64,000 bases of DNA from Pseudonocardia alaniniphila (GTDB lineage: Bacteria; Actinomycetota; Actinomycetes; Mycobacteriales; Pseudonocardiaceae): assembly GCF_022524485.1 (NCBI RefSeq), contig NZ_JAKXMK010000020.1:181808-245807 (forward strand). The letters are read 5' to 3'. Of the stretch, positions 16,693-24,596 are shown in pieces. A program made the position numbers and the translations under genes. Below the pieces are notes generated by a model, which saw only the letters and a list, made by a program, of their open reading frames with translations, had not been told where the DNA came from and ran no database searches. Position 1 is the first letter of the stretch. The number at the start of each line of letters is the position of its first letter.

Positions 16693-17120
16693 TGCACCAG
16701 GTGCCCCCTGCACTCCGCGACGTCCGCGTGGTCGACCCCGACCAGGTGTGCGACGCCGCGGCCGTGCTCGCCGACGGTGAACAGCTGCAGCACTCCGCGG
16801 CCGTCCTCGACGCGCTCGGCGACGTGCACCGGCTGAGCATCCTGCTGGCCTTGCACCACGCCGGCGACCTCTGCGTGTCCGACCTGGCCTTCGCGGTCGG
16901 GATGAGCGACAGCTCGGTGTCCCACGCGCTGCGGCTGCTGCGGGCGCACGGAATGGTCACCGCGCAGCGTCAGGGGAGGTTGGTCCGATACCGCGTGGTC
17001 GGCGAGCTGACCACACGGCTGCTCGACGTCGTGTCGGAAGGTGTGGTCGGCGACGTCGAACTGCACGCGCACCGCGGATCGGGCACGCATCTGGACGCCG
17101 TGCCCGCCGTCAGCGACTGA
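16692..17120 (+). CDS. ArsR/SmtB-family regulator
   Basis: A 142-residue winged-helix repressor, probably a homodimer and possibly metal-sensing. The HTH is LCVSDLAFAVGMSDSSVSHALRLL (bases about 16869-16940), followed by the wing QRQGRLVRYRVV. LCVSDLA aligns with the ELCVxDLA helix that carries metal-binding Cys residues in CadC/ZiaR-type sensors; one Cys is present here, and His residues near the C-terminus (ELHAHRG) could form the second site. The N-terminal DPDQVCDAAAVL resembles KmtR/NmtR-like starts. No metal exporter is adjacent, so the target is unknown. It starts at a leaderless GTG. Confidence 0.86.
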   Translation: MHQVPPALRDVRVVDPDQVCDAAAVLADGEQLQHSAAVLDALGDVHRLSILLALHHAGDLCVSDLAFAVGMSDSSVSHALRLLRAHGMVTAQRQGRLVRYRVVGELTTRLLDVVSEGVVGDVELHAHRGSGTHLDAVPAVSD

Positions 17121-17280
17121 CCGGCCGCAGCCGTCAGGACGCGGCGCGGGTCGACAGGCGCGCCGATCGCGTGAGTGGCACGATGGCTCGTGGAGGCGGA
17201 CGAAGGGCCAGCGGCCGGGCCACCGCTCAGTGTCAGCACCGCCGGGCGCCGGCGCCGTCTCGGCCAATGAGGGAGTACCC

Positions 17281-17595
17281 GTGGCAGATCCGCACCGCGC
17301 GGTGGAGCCGGTCCTGATCACCGACGCAGCTCTCTCCTACGAGGAGGAGCTGGCCACCCGCAAGCGCCGCTACAAGATCATGATGGGGATGCGCATCCCG
17401 TGCATGGTGCTGGCGGCCGTCTTCTACCAGATTCCGTGGCTCGCGGTCACGCTGCTCGTGCTGTCCATCCCGCTGCCGTGGATCGCCGTCCTGATCGCCA
17501 ACGACCGCCTGCCCAGGAAGACGGAGTCCGTCAACAGGTACAAGGCCGAGCGGCGCCAGGTCGAGGCGCGTGACCACCCGGTCATCGAGGGCTGA
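17281..17595 (+). CDS. DUF3099 membrane protein
   Basis: A 104-residue actinobacterial protein of unknown function with a conserved N-terminal segment (VLITDAALSYEEELATRKRR) and two close transmembrane segments (bases about 17398-17505). A basic cytoplasmic tail follows (DRLPRKTESVNRYKAERR). GAGGGAG at about 17264-17270 supports the GTG start. In mycobacteria its homologue adjoins sigB. The 3' end overlaps the convergent psuK gene by 14 bases. Confidence 0.85.
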   Translation: MADPHRAVEPVLITDAALSYEEELATRKRRYKIMMGMRIPCMVLAAVFYQIPWLAVTLLVLSIPLPWIAVLIANDRLPRKTESVNRYKAERRQVEARDHPVIEG

Positions 17596-18463
17596 CCGCA
17601 GTCGGGGGACGGGCCCCGTCGTGGCGCACTGCGGCCGCTCCGGCCACGCAGCCCGCCCGTAGGGACTCGGCGGGGTCCGCGCCGCCCAGCCACGCGACGA
17701 GCAGCCCGGCGTCGAACGCGTCGCCCGCGCCCGTCGGATCGACCGCGTCGACCTGCTGGGCAGGCGCGTGCCAGCGGCCGGCGTCGTCGATCCAGCGGGC
17801 ACCGCGGGCCCCGTCGGTCACGGCGACAGCCCGCGCCGTGCCCGTCGTGACCAGATCCGCGGCGGAGCCGCCGAGTGCGTCGAGCTCGTCGGCGTTGGGC
17901 AGCAGCAGGTCGACTCCGCGCACCCACTCCCGGAACTCCGCGGTGATCGCGGGTGCCGCCTGCGGGTCGACGGACGTGCTCATCCCAGCCGTGCGGGCGG
18001 CGGCCAGTGCCGCGAGCCCTGCCGGGCGGGACGCCGGGTCGAGCAGTACGTAGCCGGACAGGTGCAGGTGGTCGTTTTCGCCCAGGGCGGGGAGGTCGGC
18101 CGGTTGCAGGCGGGCCGCCGCGCCCCGGTCCGACAGCATGGTGCGATCGCCGTTCTCCACCAGCACCACGACGGTGCACGTCGGCTCGTCCGGGTCCACG
18201 GCCACCGCGGGCAGCACCCCGGCCGCGGCCAGCTCTGCCACGGCCGCTCGGCCTGCGGCGTCGGCACCCACCCGTGCGACCAGCGTGACCTCGGCACCGA
18301 GGTGGGCGAGCCAGGCCGCGGTGTTCGCTCCGGCGCCACCGCTCTCGGTCCGGATCCGCGCCGGCACGTCCGCCCCGGTGACGGCCGGAGTGCGCGGTGC
18401 CACGAGCACGTCGACGGCGATGTCGCCGACCACGACGATCCGTGGGCGGCGCGCGTTGCTCAC
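17582..18463 (-). CDS. psuK: PfkB-family kinase, probably pseudouridine kinase
   Basis: A 293-residue ribokinase-type kinase. The N-terminus has IVVVGDIAVDVLVAP and ESGGAGANTAAWLAHLG (first PfkB signature, about residues 40-55). The C-terminus has VDPTGAGDAFDAGLL (second signature with catalytic Asp, about 240-254). The GTG start overlaps the stop of psuG (GTGA, 18460-18463). Together the pair would phosphorylate pseudouridine to pseudouridine 5'-phosphate and cleave it to uracil and ribose 5-phosphate, recycling a modified nucleoside from RNA. The kinase substrate is inferred from the neighbour; the fold alone does not fix it. The frame stays open far upstream, but coding bias starts at 18463. 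Confidence 0.87.
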   Translation of the reverse strand: MSNARRPRIVVVGDIAVDVLVAPRTPAVTGADVPARIRTESGGAGANTAAWLAHLGAEVTLVARVGADAAGRAAVAELAAAGVLPAVAVDPDEPTCTVVVLVENGDRTMLSDRGAAARLQPADLPALGENDHLHLSGYVLLDPASRPAGLAALAAARTAGMSTSVDPQAAPAITAEFREWVRGVDLLLPNADELDALGGSAADLVTTGTARAVAVTDGARGARWIDDAGRWHAPAQQVDAVDPTGAGDAFDAGLLVAWLGGADPAESLRAGCVAGAAAVRHDGARPPTAVSPR

Positions 18464-19419
18464 GGGTGCCGCCCGGCGGAGGCGAGAGCGACGGCGACCT
18501 GCGCGGCCAGCTCCGCGTTCGCCCGCACGAGCGCGAGGTTCGTATGCAGGCTCGCCCCGCCGCTGCCGGCGTGGAAATGCTCCAGAAGCGCAGGCGTGAC
18601 GTCCTTGCCGCTGATCCCGCGCCGCGCCACGAGCGCCATGCCCTCGTCCAGCAGCCGGTCGTGCAGGCCGGCGTCGAGCTCGTCGCCGGGAGGTACGGGC
18701 TGGGCCAGCACCATCCCGGCGGGCGACCCCAGTGCGCGGTGGGCGCTCCACACGGCGGCGGCATCGGCGGGGGTGTCCACGCGCCAGGGCACGGGATGCC
18801 CGGAGTCGCGCCGGTAGAACCCGGGGAACATGTCGGTGCGGTAGCCCAGCACGGGTACCGACGCCGTCTCCAGCACCTCGAGCGTGGCGGGCACGTCCAG
18901 GATCGACTTCACCCCCGAGCAGACGACGAGCACGCCCGTGCCGGCCAGAGCGGCGAGGTCCGCGGAGACGTCCCAGCTGTCCCGGGCGCCGCGGTGCACC
19001 CCGCCCAGGCCCCCGGTGGCGAAGAGCGGCACGCCCACCGCGTGCGCGAGCGCCGCCGTGGCCGCCACCGTGGTGGCGCCGTCCCGGCGCAGGCCGACGG
19101 CCACGCCGAGGTCGCGGACCGACAGCTTGACGAGCCCGCCGCCGCACACCCGGTCGAGCTCGGCAGGGGAGAGCCCCACGCGAGGCACCCCGTCGAGCAC
19201 GGCGACCGTGGCAGGTACAGCGCCGTGGCGACGGACCGCAGCCTCGAGATCGTCGGCGGCGGCCCGGTTCTGCGGGCTCGGCAGCCCGTGCGCGAGCAGC
19301 GTGCTCTCCAGCGCGACGACGGGACGCCCGCCGGCGACGGCATCGGCGACCTCCGCCGCCAACGCGACGGGTGCGGGCGGTGGGGCGGGTGGGGAGACGG
19401 GAACCGGCACGTGCGGCAT
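18460..19419 (-). CDS. psuG: Pseudouridine-5'-phosphate glycosidase
   Basis: About 319 residues, the usual length. It cleaves the C-C glycosidic bond of pseudouridine 5'-phosphate. Family motifs are VVALESTLLAHGLPSPQN near the N-terminus, ATGGLGGVHRGA (phosphate and Mn region), CSGVKSILDVPATLE with the catalytic Lys, and the C-terminal TNLALVRANAELAAQVA. The start is uncertain: ATG codons occur at 19419, 19422 and 19431, and all collide with the divergent DUF3039 start at 19421. The 5' end therefore overlaps or abuts another gene with no room for a promoter between them. The ATG at 19419 gives the least overlap. Confidence 0.9.
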   Translation of the reverse strand: MPHVPVPVSPPAPPPAPVALAAEVADAVAGGRPVVALESTLLAHGLPSPQNRAAADDLEAAVRRHGAVPATVAVLDGVPRVGLSPAELDRVCGGGLVKLSVRDLGVAVGLRRDGATTVAATAALAHAVGVPLFATGGLGGVHRGARDSWDVSADLAALAGTGVLVVCSGVKSILDVPATLEVLETASVPVLGYRTDMFPGFYRRDSGHPVPWRVDTPADAAAVWSAHRALGSPAGMVLAQPVPPGDELDAGLHDRLLDEGMALVARRGISGKDVTPALLEHFHAGSGGASLHTNLALVRANAELAAQVAVALASAGRHP

Positions 19420-19420
19420 C

Positions 19421-19678
19421 ATGGACGACATGGCCACCCAGGTGCTGCCCGACGTCGAGACCCGCCCAGAGGGCACCGACACCACGGGCAACGACGAGCC
19501 CAAGATGTTCCACTACGTGAAGAAGAACAAGATCGCGGAAAGCGCGGTCCTGGGGAACATGGTGGTGGCGCTCTGCGGCGAGACGTTCCCGGTCACGAGA
19601 TCGCCCAAGCCGGGGTCTCCCGTGTGCCCGGACTGCAAGAAGATCTATGACACATTGCGGCCCGGCGGCGACGCCTGA
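19421..19678 (+). CDS. DUF3039 zinc-ribbon-like protein
   Basis: An 85-residue actinobacterial protein of unknown function. It has the family's core MFHYVKKNKIAESAVLGNMV, then VALCGETFPVTRSPKPGSPVC and CPDCKKIYDTL, i.e. a CxxC pair with an upstream Cys that probably binds zinc. ATG codons at 19421 and 19430 are both possible. It is divergent from psuG with essentially no gap, so its promoter must lie inside psuG. A methyltransferase gene follows after 10 bases. Confidence 0.85.
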   Translation: MDDMATQVLPDVETRPEGTDTTGNDEPKMFHYVKKNKIAESAVLGNMVVALCGETFPVTRSPKPGSPVCPDCKKIYDTLRPGGDA

Positions 19679-19688
19679 TCGGTCGGCG

Positions 19689-20351
19689 GTGAGCACGGTG
19701 CCGGTGCGCAGCGTTCTGCGCGGATGGCTGTATGACCGCCTCGTGGCGGGAATGACCACTGACTGGTATCGCGCGGTTCTGTCGCGACTACCCGACGGTG
19801 CGCGCCTGCTCGACGTGGGCATCGGTACCGGCGCGGCGCTGGCCCGGTGCGCGGATCTCGTGCGGGCCAAGCGGCTCGACGTCGTCGGGCTCGACATCGA
19901 CCCCGACTACCTCTCGCGGTGCCGCACCGAGATGGCGAACGCACAGCTGTCCGAGCAGGTCTCCCCGGTGCTGTCGTCGGTGTACGACCACCGCGGCGGC
20001 CCGTACGACGCCGCGTACTTCAGCGCCAGTCTCATGCTGCTGCCCGACCCGGTCGCGGCCATCGCGCACGTGGCGTCGCAGCTCACCCCGGACGGCAGGC
20101 TGTTCGCCACACAGACCTTCCACCACCGCCGCTCCCGCCTGCTGGAGCGGGCCAAGCCCCTCGTCCGCCACATCACGACGATCCACTTCGGACGGGTGAC
20201 CTACGAGGACGACTTCCGCAAGGCGTTCGCCGATGCCGGTGTGGAGTTGATGGAGCTCATCACGCTGAGCGGCACCAGGCACTCGTCCTACCGGCTCGCG
20301 GTGGCGAGGATCGGTGACGACACCGACGGCCGGGGGTGCACGGCGGCCTGA
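19689..20351 (+). CDS. Class I SAM-dependent methyltransferase
   Basis: About 220 residues from a GTG at 19689. The SAM loop is LLDVGIGTGAALARCA, followed by VVGLDIDPDYL (acidic loop) and AAYFSASLMLLPDP (motif IV region), all in the first 130 residues. The rest has the HTTIHFGRVTYEDDFRKAF-type cap. The sequence resembles small-molecule (UbiE-like) methyltransferases; the substrate is unknown. It probably shares a transcript with the DUF3039 gene 10 bases upstream. An ATG further in would remove conserved residues, so the GTG is preferred despite a weak ribosome-binding site. Confidence 0.8.
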   Translation: MSTVPVRSVLRGWLYDRLVAGMTTDWYRAVLSRLPDGARLLDVGIGTGAALARCADLVRAKRLDVVGLDIDPDYLSRCRTEMANAQLSEQVSPVLSSVYDHRGGPYDAAYFSASLMLLPDPVAAIAHVASQLTPDGRLFATQTFHHRRSRLLERAKPLVRHITTIHFGRVTYEDDFRKAFADAGVELMELITLSGTRHSSYRLAVARIGDDTDGRGCTAA

Positions 20352-20366
20352 GCCGCTCGTGCCGAC

Positions 20367-22052
20367 TCACCGCTGCAACACGTACTCCCCGGGTGCGGGT
20401 GCCACCGCGTGCATCCCGCGCCCTCCGAGCTCCGGCGGCGCGTCGCGCAGGGGGCCGCTGCGCTCGCCGAGCCATGCGAGGTGATCCGCCCACCAGGAGC
20501 CGGCCACGGGCCGTGCCGCGGCCAGCCAGCGCCCCGCGTCGGGCGGAGTCGTCTCGGCGACGTGGAACTCGGCGTCGGGGTCGTCGGGCGGGCACACCAC
20601 CGAGGCCGCGCGGCCGCCGGTGGACAGCACGAACCGGCTGGTGCCGCCGAGCAGCTCCGTGGTGCGGTAGCAGGACTGCCAGGTGTCCGAGCCGGATCCG
20701 GCCACGACGTAGGTGTCCCGGTCGATCTTCGACAGATCGACTGCCGTGCCGAGCATCGCGGCCGCCCCGGGCGTCACCAGCGAGTTGTCCTGTGCCACGT
20801 CCACCAGTGCGCGGTGCAGGGCGGCGGGAAGGCGAACCGTGTCGGCGAGCCACGACAGCACCTCCGGCGCCGGTGCGGCCGACCGGCCGGTGCCGTGGTG
20901 CGGCGCCCGGTTGGGCCGGAGGTCGTCCGGCTGCCGCCGGGCCAGCGCCGCCACGAGCCCGCTGCCGTCGAGGTAGCCCCGCCGTGCCGACGCCGCCACG
21001 GCGCCCCGCGCCGCGTCGGTGTCGTGAGGGCCGTGGCCCTCGTGGTCGAGCATGGATGCCGCGAATGTCACCGAGGCCACGCGCTGCTGAGCGCCCATGG
21101 CCGCGAGGTGCGCCAGCAGCATCGCCGTGATGGCGCCGCCCGACCAGGAGAAGGCCATCAGCGATGTTCCGGAGGTGCGGGTGATGTGCTCACATGCGTC
21201 GATCGCGTCGAGGACGGCCCGGCCGTAGGTGTCGAGGTCCCAGACGGCGTGCTCGGGGCCCGGGTTGCGCCACGACAGGAGGAACACCTGCTGGCCACCG
21301 CGGACGAGGTGCTCGACGATGCTGCGCCTGGGCGCCAGGTCGGCCAGGTAGTACCGGGTGGCCAGCGGCGGCACGACCAGCAGGGGCAGGTCGCGGACCT
21401 CCTCGGTCTGCGGCAGGTACTGGATCAGCTCGGCCACGGGCGTGCGGAGAACGACGGCACCGGGAGTGGCGGCGACGTCCGTGCCCACATCGAACCCGCA
21501 TCGGGCCCCCGGCGAGGCCGCCGCGCGGGGCGGCGTCGCGAGATCGCCTGCGAGGCGGACCACCCCGCGCACCGCGTTCTCACCGCCGAGAGCGGCCCGC
21601 CACACGGCCGGGTTGAGCGGGGTGTTGCTGGGTGCGAGCGCATCGACGAGTGCGGTGACCGCCGAGCGGATCCGTTCGTCGTCAGGTCCGTCGAGCCCGG
21701 CGTCCGCGATGAGGTCGGAGGCGATGGCACCGGCCACGATGTGGGTTTGCACGAAGCGGCGCAGCAGCGGGTTGTCCGACCACGCGGGGTCGGCGTAGCG
21801 CTCGTCGCGCGGGGACGGGGCCAGGGTGGAGCGGCCCAGCCCGATGCGGGCGAGCTCCGCGGCGAGTCCGGCGCCCCGGCGGGCCACGGTCAGCGGACGT
21901 CCGGCGAGCGCCGCCGCCATCCGCACCGCGGGAGCGAGCAGATCCGGGCGTAGCGGGCCGGACGCGACGTCGGCGAACAACATCTCGAGTCCGAGCGCGG
22001 CCTCGGCGGCGTCGAGGCGCGCCTGGCCGACGCCGCGATGCTCGTTGGTCAT
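20367..22052 (-). CDS. PHA synthase (PhaC)-like protein with degenerate active site
   Basis: A 561-residue protein with the full PhaC layout: an N-terminal domain (NPAVWRAALGGENAVRG at about 147), PLLVVPPLATRYYLADLAPRRS (about 223), VFLLSWRNPGPEHAVWDLDTYG (about 256) and the alpha/beta core. The catalytic triad is altered. The nucleophile elbow reads AFSWSGG (300-306) where PhaC has GxCxGG, so Cys becomes Ser302. The segment before PP reads STGGRAASVVCPP, where PhaC has SGHIxxxxNPP, so the catalytic His becomes Arg481. The acid region is GSDTW (454-458), shortened. The WNYxVNNY lid region (about 378-392) is also replaced. It may be a non-catalytic or repurposed synthase subunit. The start is supported by GAGGGG upstream of the ATG. 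Confidence 0.83.
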   Translation of the reverse strand: MTNEHRGVGQARLDAAEAALGLEMLFADVASGPLRPDLLAPAVRMAAALAGRPLTVARRGAGLAAELARIGLGRSTLAPSPRDERYADPAWSDNPLLRRFVQTHIVAGAIASDLIADAGLDGPDDERIRSAVTALVDALAPSNTPLNPAVWRAALGGENAVRGVVRLAGDLATPPRAAASPGARCGFDVGTDVAATPGAVVLRTPVAELIQYLPQTEEVRDLPLLVVPPLATRYYLADLAPRRSIVEHLVRGGQQVFLLSWRNPGPEHAVWDLDTYGRAVLDAIDACEHITRTSGTSLMAFSWSGGAITAMLLAHLAAMGAQQRVASVTFAASMLDHEGHGPHDTDAARGAVAASARRGYLDGSGLVAALARRQPDDLRPNRAPHHGTGRSAAPAPEVLSWLADTVRLPAALHRALVDVAQDNSLVTPGAAAMLGTAVDLSKIDRDTYVVAGSGSDTWQSCYRTTELLGGTSRFVLSTGGRAASVVCPPDDPDAEFHVAETTPPDAGRWLAAARPVAGSWWADHLAWLGERSGPLRDAPPELGGRGMHAVAPAPGEYVLQR

Positions 22053-22311
22053 CTGCACCCCTCGTGATTCTGCAGTGCCCTGGTCCCGGCTGGTGGCTCG
22101 CGAACACAGGATGGACCACCCGGGCGACCGTCGAGCGCGCGGGCGCCGACACGGCGCGGGGCACGGCGCGTCGCGCGGCTCCGCCCCGTTACGCTGACCA
22201 AGACCGTCGGCGGCCGGACCCGCCGTGATCCCCGCCCTGGGGCCCGCGCCGACGCGGGGGCCCGTGCGGGGCCGATCCCGAGCACAGCGTGCGCGACGTT
22301 GAGGGAGTTGT

Positions 22312-24024
22312 GTGTCCCAGGCCCAGCAGATCGCTCCTTCTTCGCGCCCGCTCCGGGCCTGGCAGCGCAGCGCACTCGCCCGGTACCTCGCCTCGGCACC
22401 TCGTGATTTCCTCGCGGTCGCCACGCCCGGCGCGGGCAAGACGGCCTTCGCGCTGCGGGTGGCCGCGGAGCTGCTCGCCGACCGGGTGATCAACGCGGTG
22501 ACGGTCGTCACGCCGACCGAGCACCTCAAGCACCAGTGGTCTGGCGCGGCGGCCCAGGTCGGCATCGCGATCGACCCCGACTTCCGCAACTCGACCGGTG
22601 CCACGTCCTCGGACTACACCGGAATCGCGGTCACCTACGCGGGTGTGGCGGCCCACCCGCTGCTGCACCGGGCCCGCACGGAGAACCGCCGCATGCTCGT
22701 CATCCTCGACGAGGTGCACCACGCCGGGGACGCCCGGTCCTGGGGTGACGCGGTCAAGGAGGCGTTCGACCCGGCCACCCGCCGGCTCACGCTCACCGGC
22801 ACCCCGTTCCGCAGCGACGACAACCCGATCCCGTTCGTCGACTACCTGCCCGACGCCGAGGGTGCCCTGCGCAGCCGGGCCGACCACGCCTACGGGTACG
22901 CGGAGGCGCTCGCCGACGGCGTGGTCCGGCCCGTGGTCTTCATGGCCTACTCGGGCGTCTCGAGCTGGCGCACCAGCGCGGGGGAGGAGATCACCGCGCG
23001 GCTCGGCGAGCCGATGACCGCTGAGCAGACCGCGCGGGCGTGGCGCACCGCGCTCGATCCCGGCGGCGAGTGGATCCCGGCCGTGCTGTCCGCAGCCGAC
23101 AAGCGGCTGACCGGCCACCGGGCCGGCGGGATGCCCGACGCAGGCGGGCTCGTGATCGCCACCGACCAGACCACCGCCCGTGCCTACGCGGCCATCCTCA
23201 CCGACGTGACGGGCACGCCGCCCGTGGTGGTGCTGTCCGACGAGCAAGGAGCCTCGGCCCGGATCGCCCGGTTCTCGGAGTCGGACGACCGCTGGATGGT
23301 GGCCGTGCGCATGGTCAGTGAGGGCGTGGACGTCCCGCGGCTCGCGGTCGGCGTCTACGCGACCAGCGCGTCCACCCCGCTGTTCTTCGCCCAGGCCGTC
23401 GGTCGCTTCGTCCGGTCCCGGCGGCAGGGGGAGACGGCCTCGGTGTTCGTGCCGAGCGTCCCGGTGCTGCTCGGGCTGGCGAGCGAGCTCGAGGCCCAGC
23501 GCGACCACGTGCTCGGCAAGCCGCATCGCGCCGACGAGCAGTGGGACGACGAGCTGCTCGCCCAGGCGCAGCGCCAGGAGGACGAGCCGGGGGAGGACGA
23601 GAAGGCGTTCACCGCGCTCGGGGCGGAGGCCGAGCTCGACCAGCTGATCTACGAGGGCCGTTCGTTCTCGGCCGACGAGGAGGACTACCTCGGCCTGCCC
23701 GGGCTGCTCGAGCCCGAGCAGGTGCGCACGCTGCTCAGCCAGCGCCAGAAGGAATGGCTGACCCGCTCCCAGCGCGCTCAGGCGGCCGCTCCGCCACCTC
23801 CGCCCGCCCCGCCTGCCGAGCGGCCTCAGCTGTCGGTACGGGAGCAGCTGGGTGCCCTGCGCAAGGAGCTCAACACGCTCGTCGCGCTGCAGCACCACCG
23901 CACGAACAAGCCGCACGGCATGATCCACAACGAGCTCCGCAAGCTGTGCGGCGGACCGCCCACGGCGATGGCCAGCATCGAGCAGCTCGAGGAGCGCATC
24001 GCCACGCTGCGATCCTGGCGGTGA
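22312..24024 (+). CDS. DEAD/DEAH-box (SF2) helicase
   Basis: A 570-residue superfamily 2 helicase of the SSL2/RadD-like type. Walker A is ATPGAGKT (37-44), motif II is LDEVHH (about 132-137) and motif III LTGTPFRSD (about 161). Motifs V and VI lie in VSEGVDVPRL and AQAVGRFVRS (about 332-370). The C-terminal ~110 residues contain a Pro-rich linker (APPPPPAPP) and a helical end (ALRKELNTLVALQHHRTNKP), which is specific to actinobacterial members. It probably remodels nucleic acid; the substrate is unknown. GAGGGAG about five bases before the GTG supports the start. Confidence 0.88.
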   Translation: MSQAQQIAPSSRPLRAWQRSALARYLASAPRDFLAVATPGAGKTAFALRVAAELLADRVINAVTVVTPTEHLKHQWSGAAAQVGIAIDPDFRNSTGATSSDYTGIAVTYAGVAAHPLLHRARTENRRMLVILDEVHHAGDARSWGDAVKEAFDPATRRLTLTGTPFRSDDNPIPFVDYLPDAEGALRSRADHAYGYAEALADGVVRPVVFMAYSGVSSWRTSAGEEITARLGEPMTAEQTARAWRTALDPGGEWIPAVLSAADKRLTGHRAGGMPDAGGLVIATDQTTARAYAAILTDVTGTPPVVVLSDEQGASARIARFSESDDRWMVAVRMVSEGVDVPRLAVGVYATSASTPLFFAQAVGRFVRSRRQGETASVFVPSVPVLLGLASELEAQRDHVLGKPHRADEQWDDELLAQAQRQEDEPGEDEKAFTALGAEAELDQLIYEGRSFSADEEDYLGLPGLLEPEQVRTLLSQRQKEWLTRSQRAQAAAPPPPPAPPAERPQLSVREQLGALRKELNTLVALQHHRTNKPHGMIHNELRKLCGGPPTAMASIEQLEERIATLRSWR

Positions 24025-24053
24025 CGGGGTACGGGCCGCCCGGGACACGACAA

Positions 24054-24082
24054 CGGGGCGGGAACCTGAAGTTCCCGCCCCG
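24054..24082. terminator. Strong bidirectional hairpin terminator
   Basis: CGGGGCGGGAAC (24054-24065) pairs perfectly with GTTCCCGCCCCG (24071-24082), a 12-base stem with loop CTGAA. It lies between the convergent helicase and DUF7455-type genes. Confidence 0.85.
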
Positions 24083-24123
24083 CTGTAGGTCGCTGTTGAA
24101 AGGGCCGGCGGAGCCGGCCCCTG

Positions 24124-24309
24124 TCAACTGCCTGACTGCACGTCGATCTCCAGCTCGCGGAGCTTGTCGGCGTGCGCCCTTGCGTGGTGACCGCAGAACA
24201 GCAACTCGCCGCCCGACGGCAACACGGCCCGAACCTTTGCGGCCGCTCCGCATCGGTCACAGCGGTCAGCGGCGGTCAACTCGGGCCGGGTCAGGGTTCC
24301 TGGCTGCAT
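24124..24309 (-). CDS. Small zinc-finger-like protein (DUF7455 type)
   Basis: A 61-residue protein with DRCDRCGAAAKV and GGELLFCGHHARAHADKL, giving a CxxC...CxxH zinc knuckle, and a polar C-terminus. It belongs to a small actinobacterial family that I recall occurring near sigma-factor and helicase genes. The ATG at 24309 has an excellent ribosome-binding site (GGAGGGAG) upstream. Its function is unknown. The opposing helicase gene ends at 24024 and a terminator separates them. Confidence 0.8.
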   Translation of the reverse strand: MQPGTLTRPELTAADRCDRCGAAAKVRAVLPSGGELLFCGHHARAHADKLRELEIDVQSGS

Positions 24310-24562
24310 AGCGGTCTCCCTCCGTCTCGACGCCGGATGATCTCCGGCGCCGCTTGCTGTGACGACCGCTCGCGCGGTGCGTCCACACTCTCAGACGTAC
24401 TGCACCCTGCACGTGTTCCCCGATTGCCCCGCAATAGAAGTCACGTGACCGAGCGTGGTCGGTCGAGTGGTCCTAGCGGTGGCGCCTCGGTGACTACCGC
24501 AGATTCAGTTGACTTGGAGTGAATGATGCGGTGCCCGGCGTGACACCGCAAGATGGCGTCTG

Positions 24563-24590
24563 TTAACACTCTTGGCGTGGCGGTTACTCT
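24563..24590 (+). promoter_or_regulatory. Promoter of the EamA exporter gene
   Basis: TTAACA (24563-24568) and TACTCT (24585-24590) are separated by 16 bases. The -10 box ends six bases before the ATG at 24597, so the mRNA is probably leaderless. Confidence 0.55.
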
Positions 24591-24596
24591 CTGCAC

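Noticed and set aside
17582..19897. A single 771-residue minus-strand open frame covering psuK and beyond
   Set aside because: Only the last ~293 residues have PfkB motifs; the upstream part runs through psuG in another frame and has no coding character.
22189..24048. Long minus-strand open frame (about 619 residues) opposite the helicase
   Set aside because: High GC keeps antisense frames open. Composition is unnatural and the helicase motifs lie on the plus strand.
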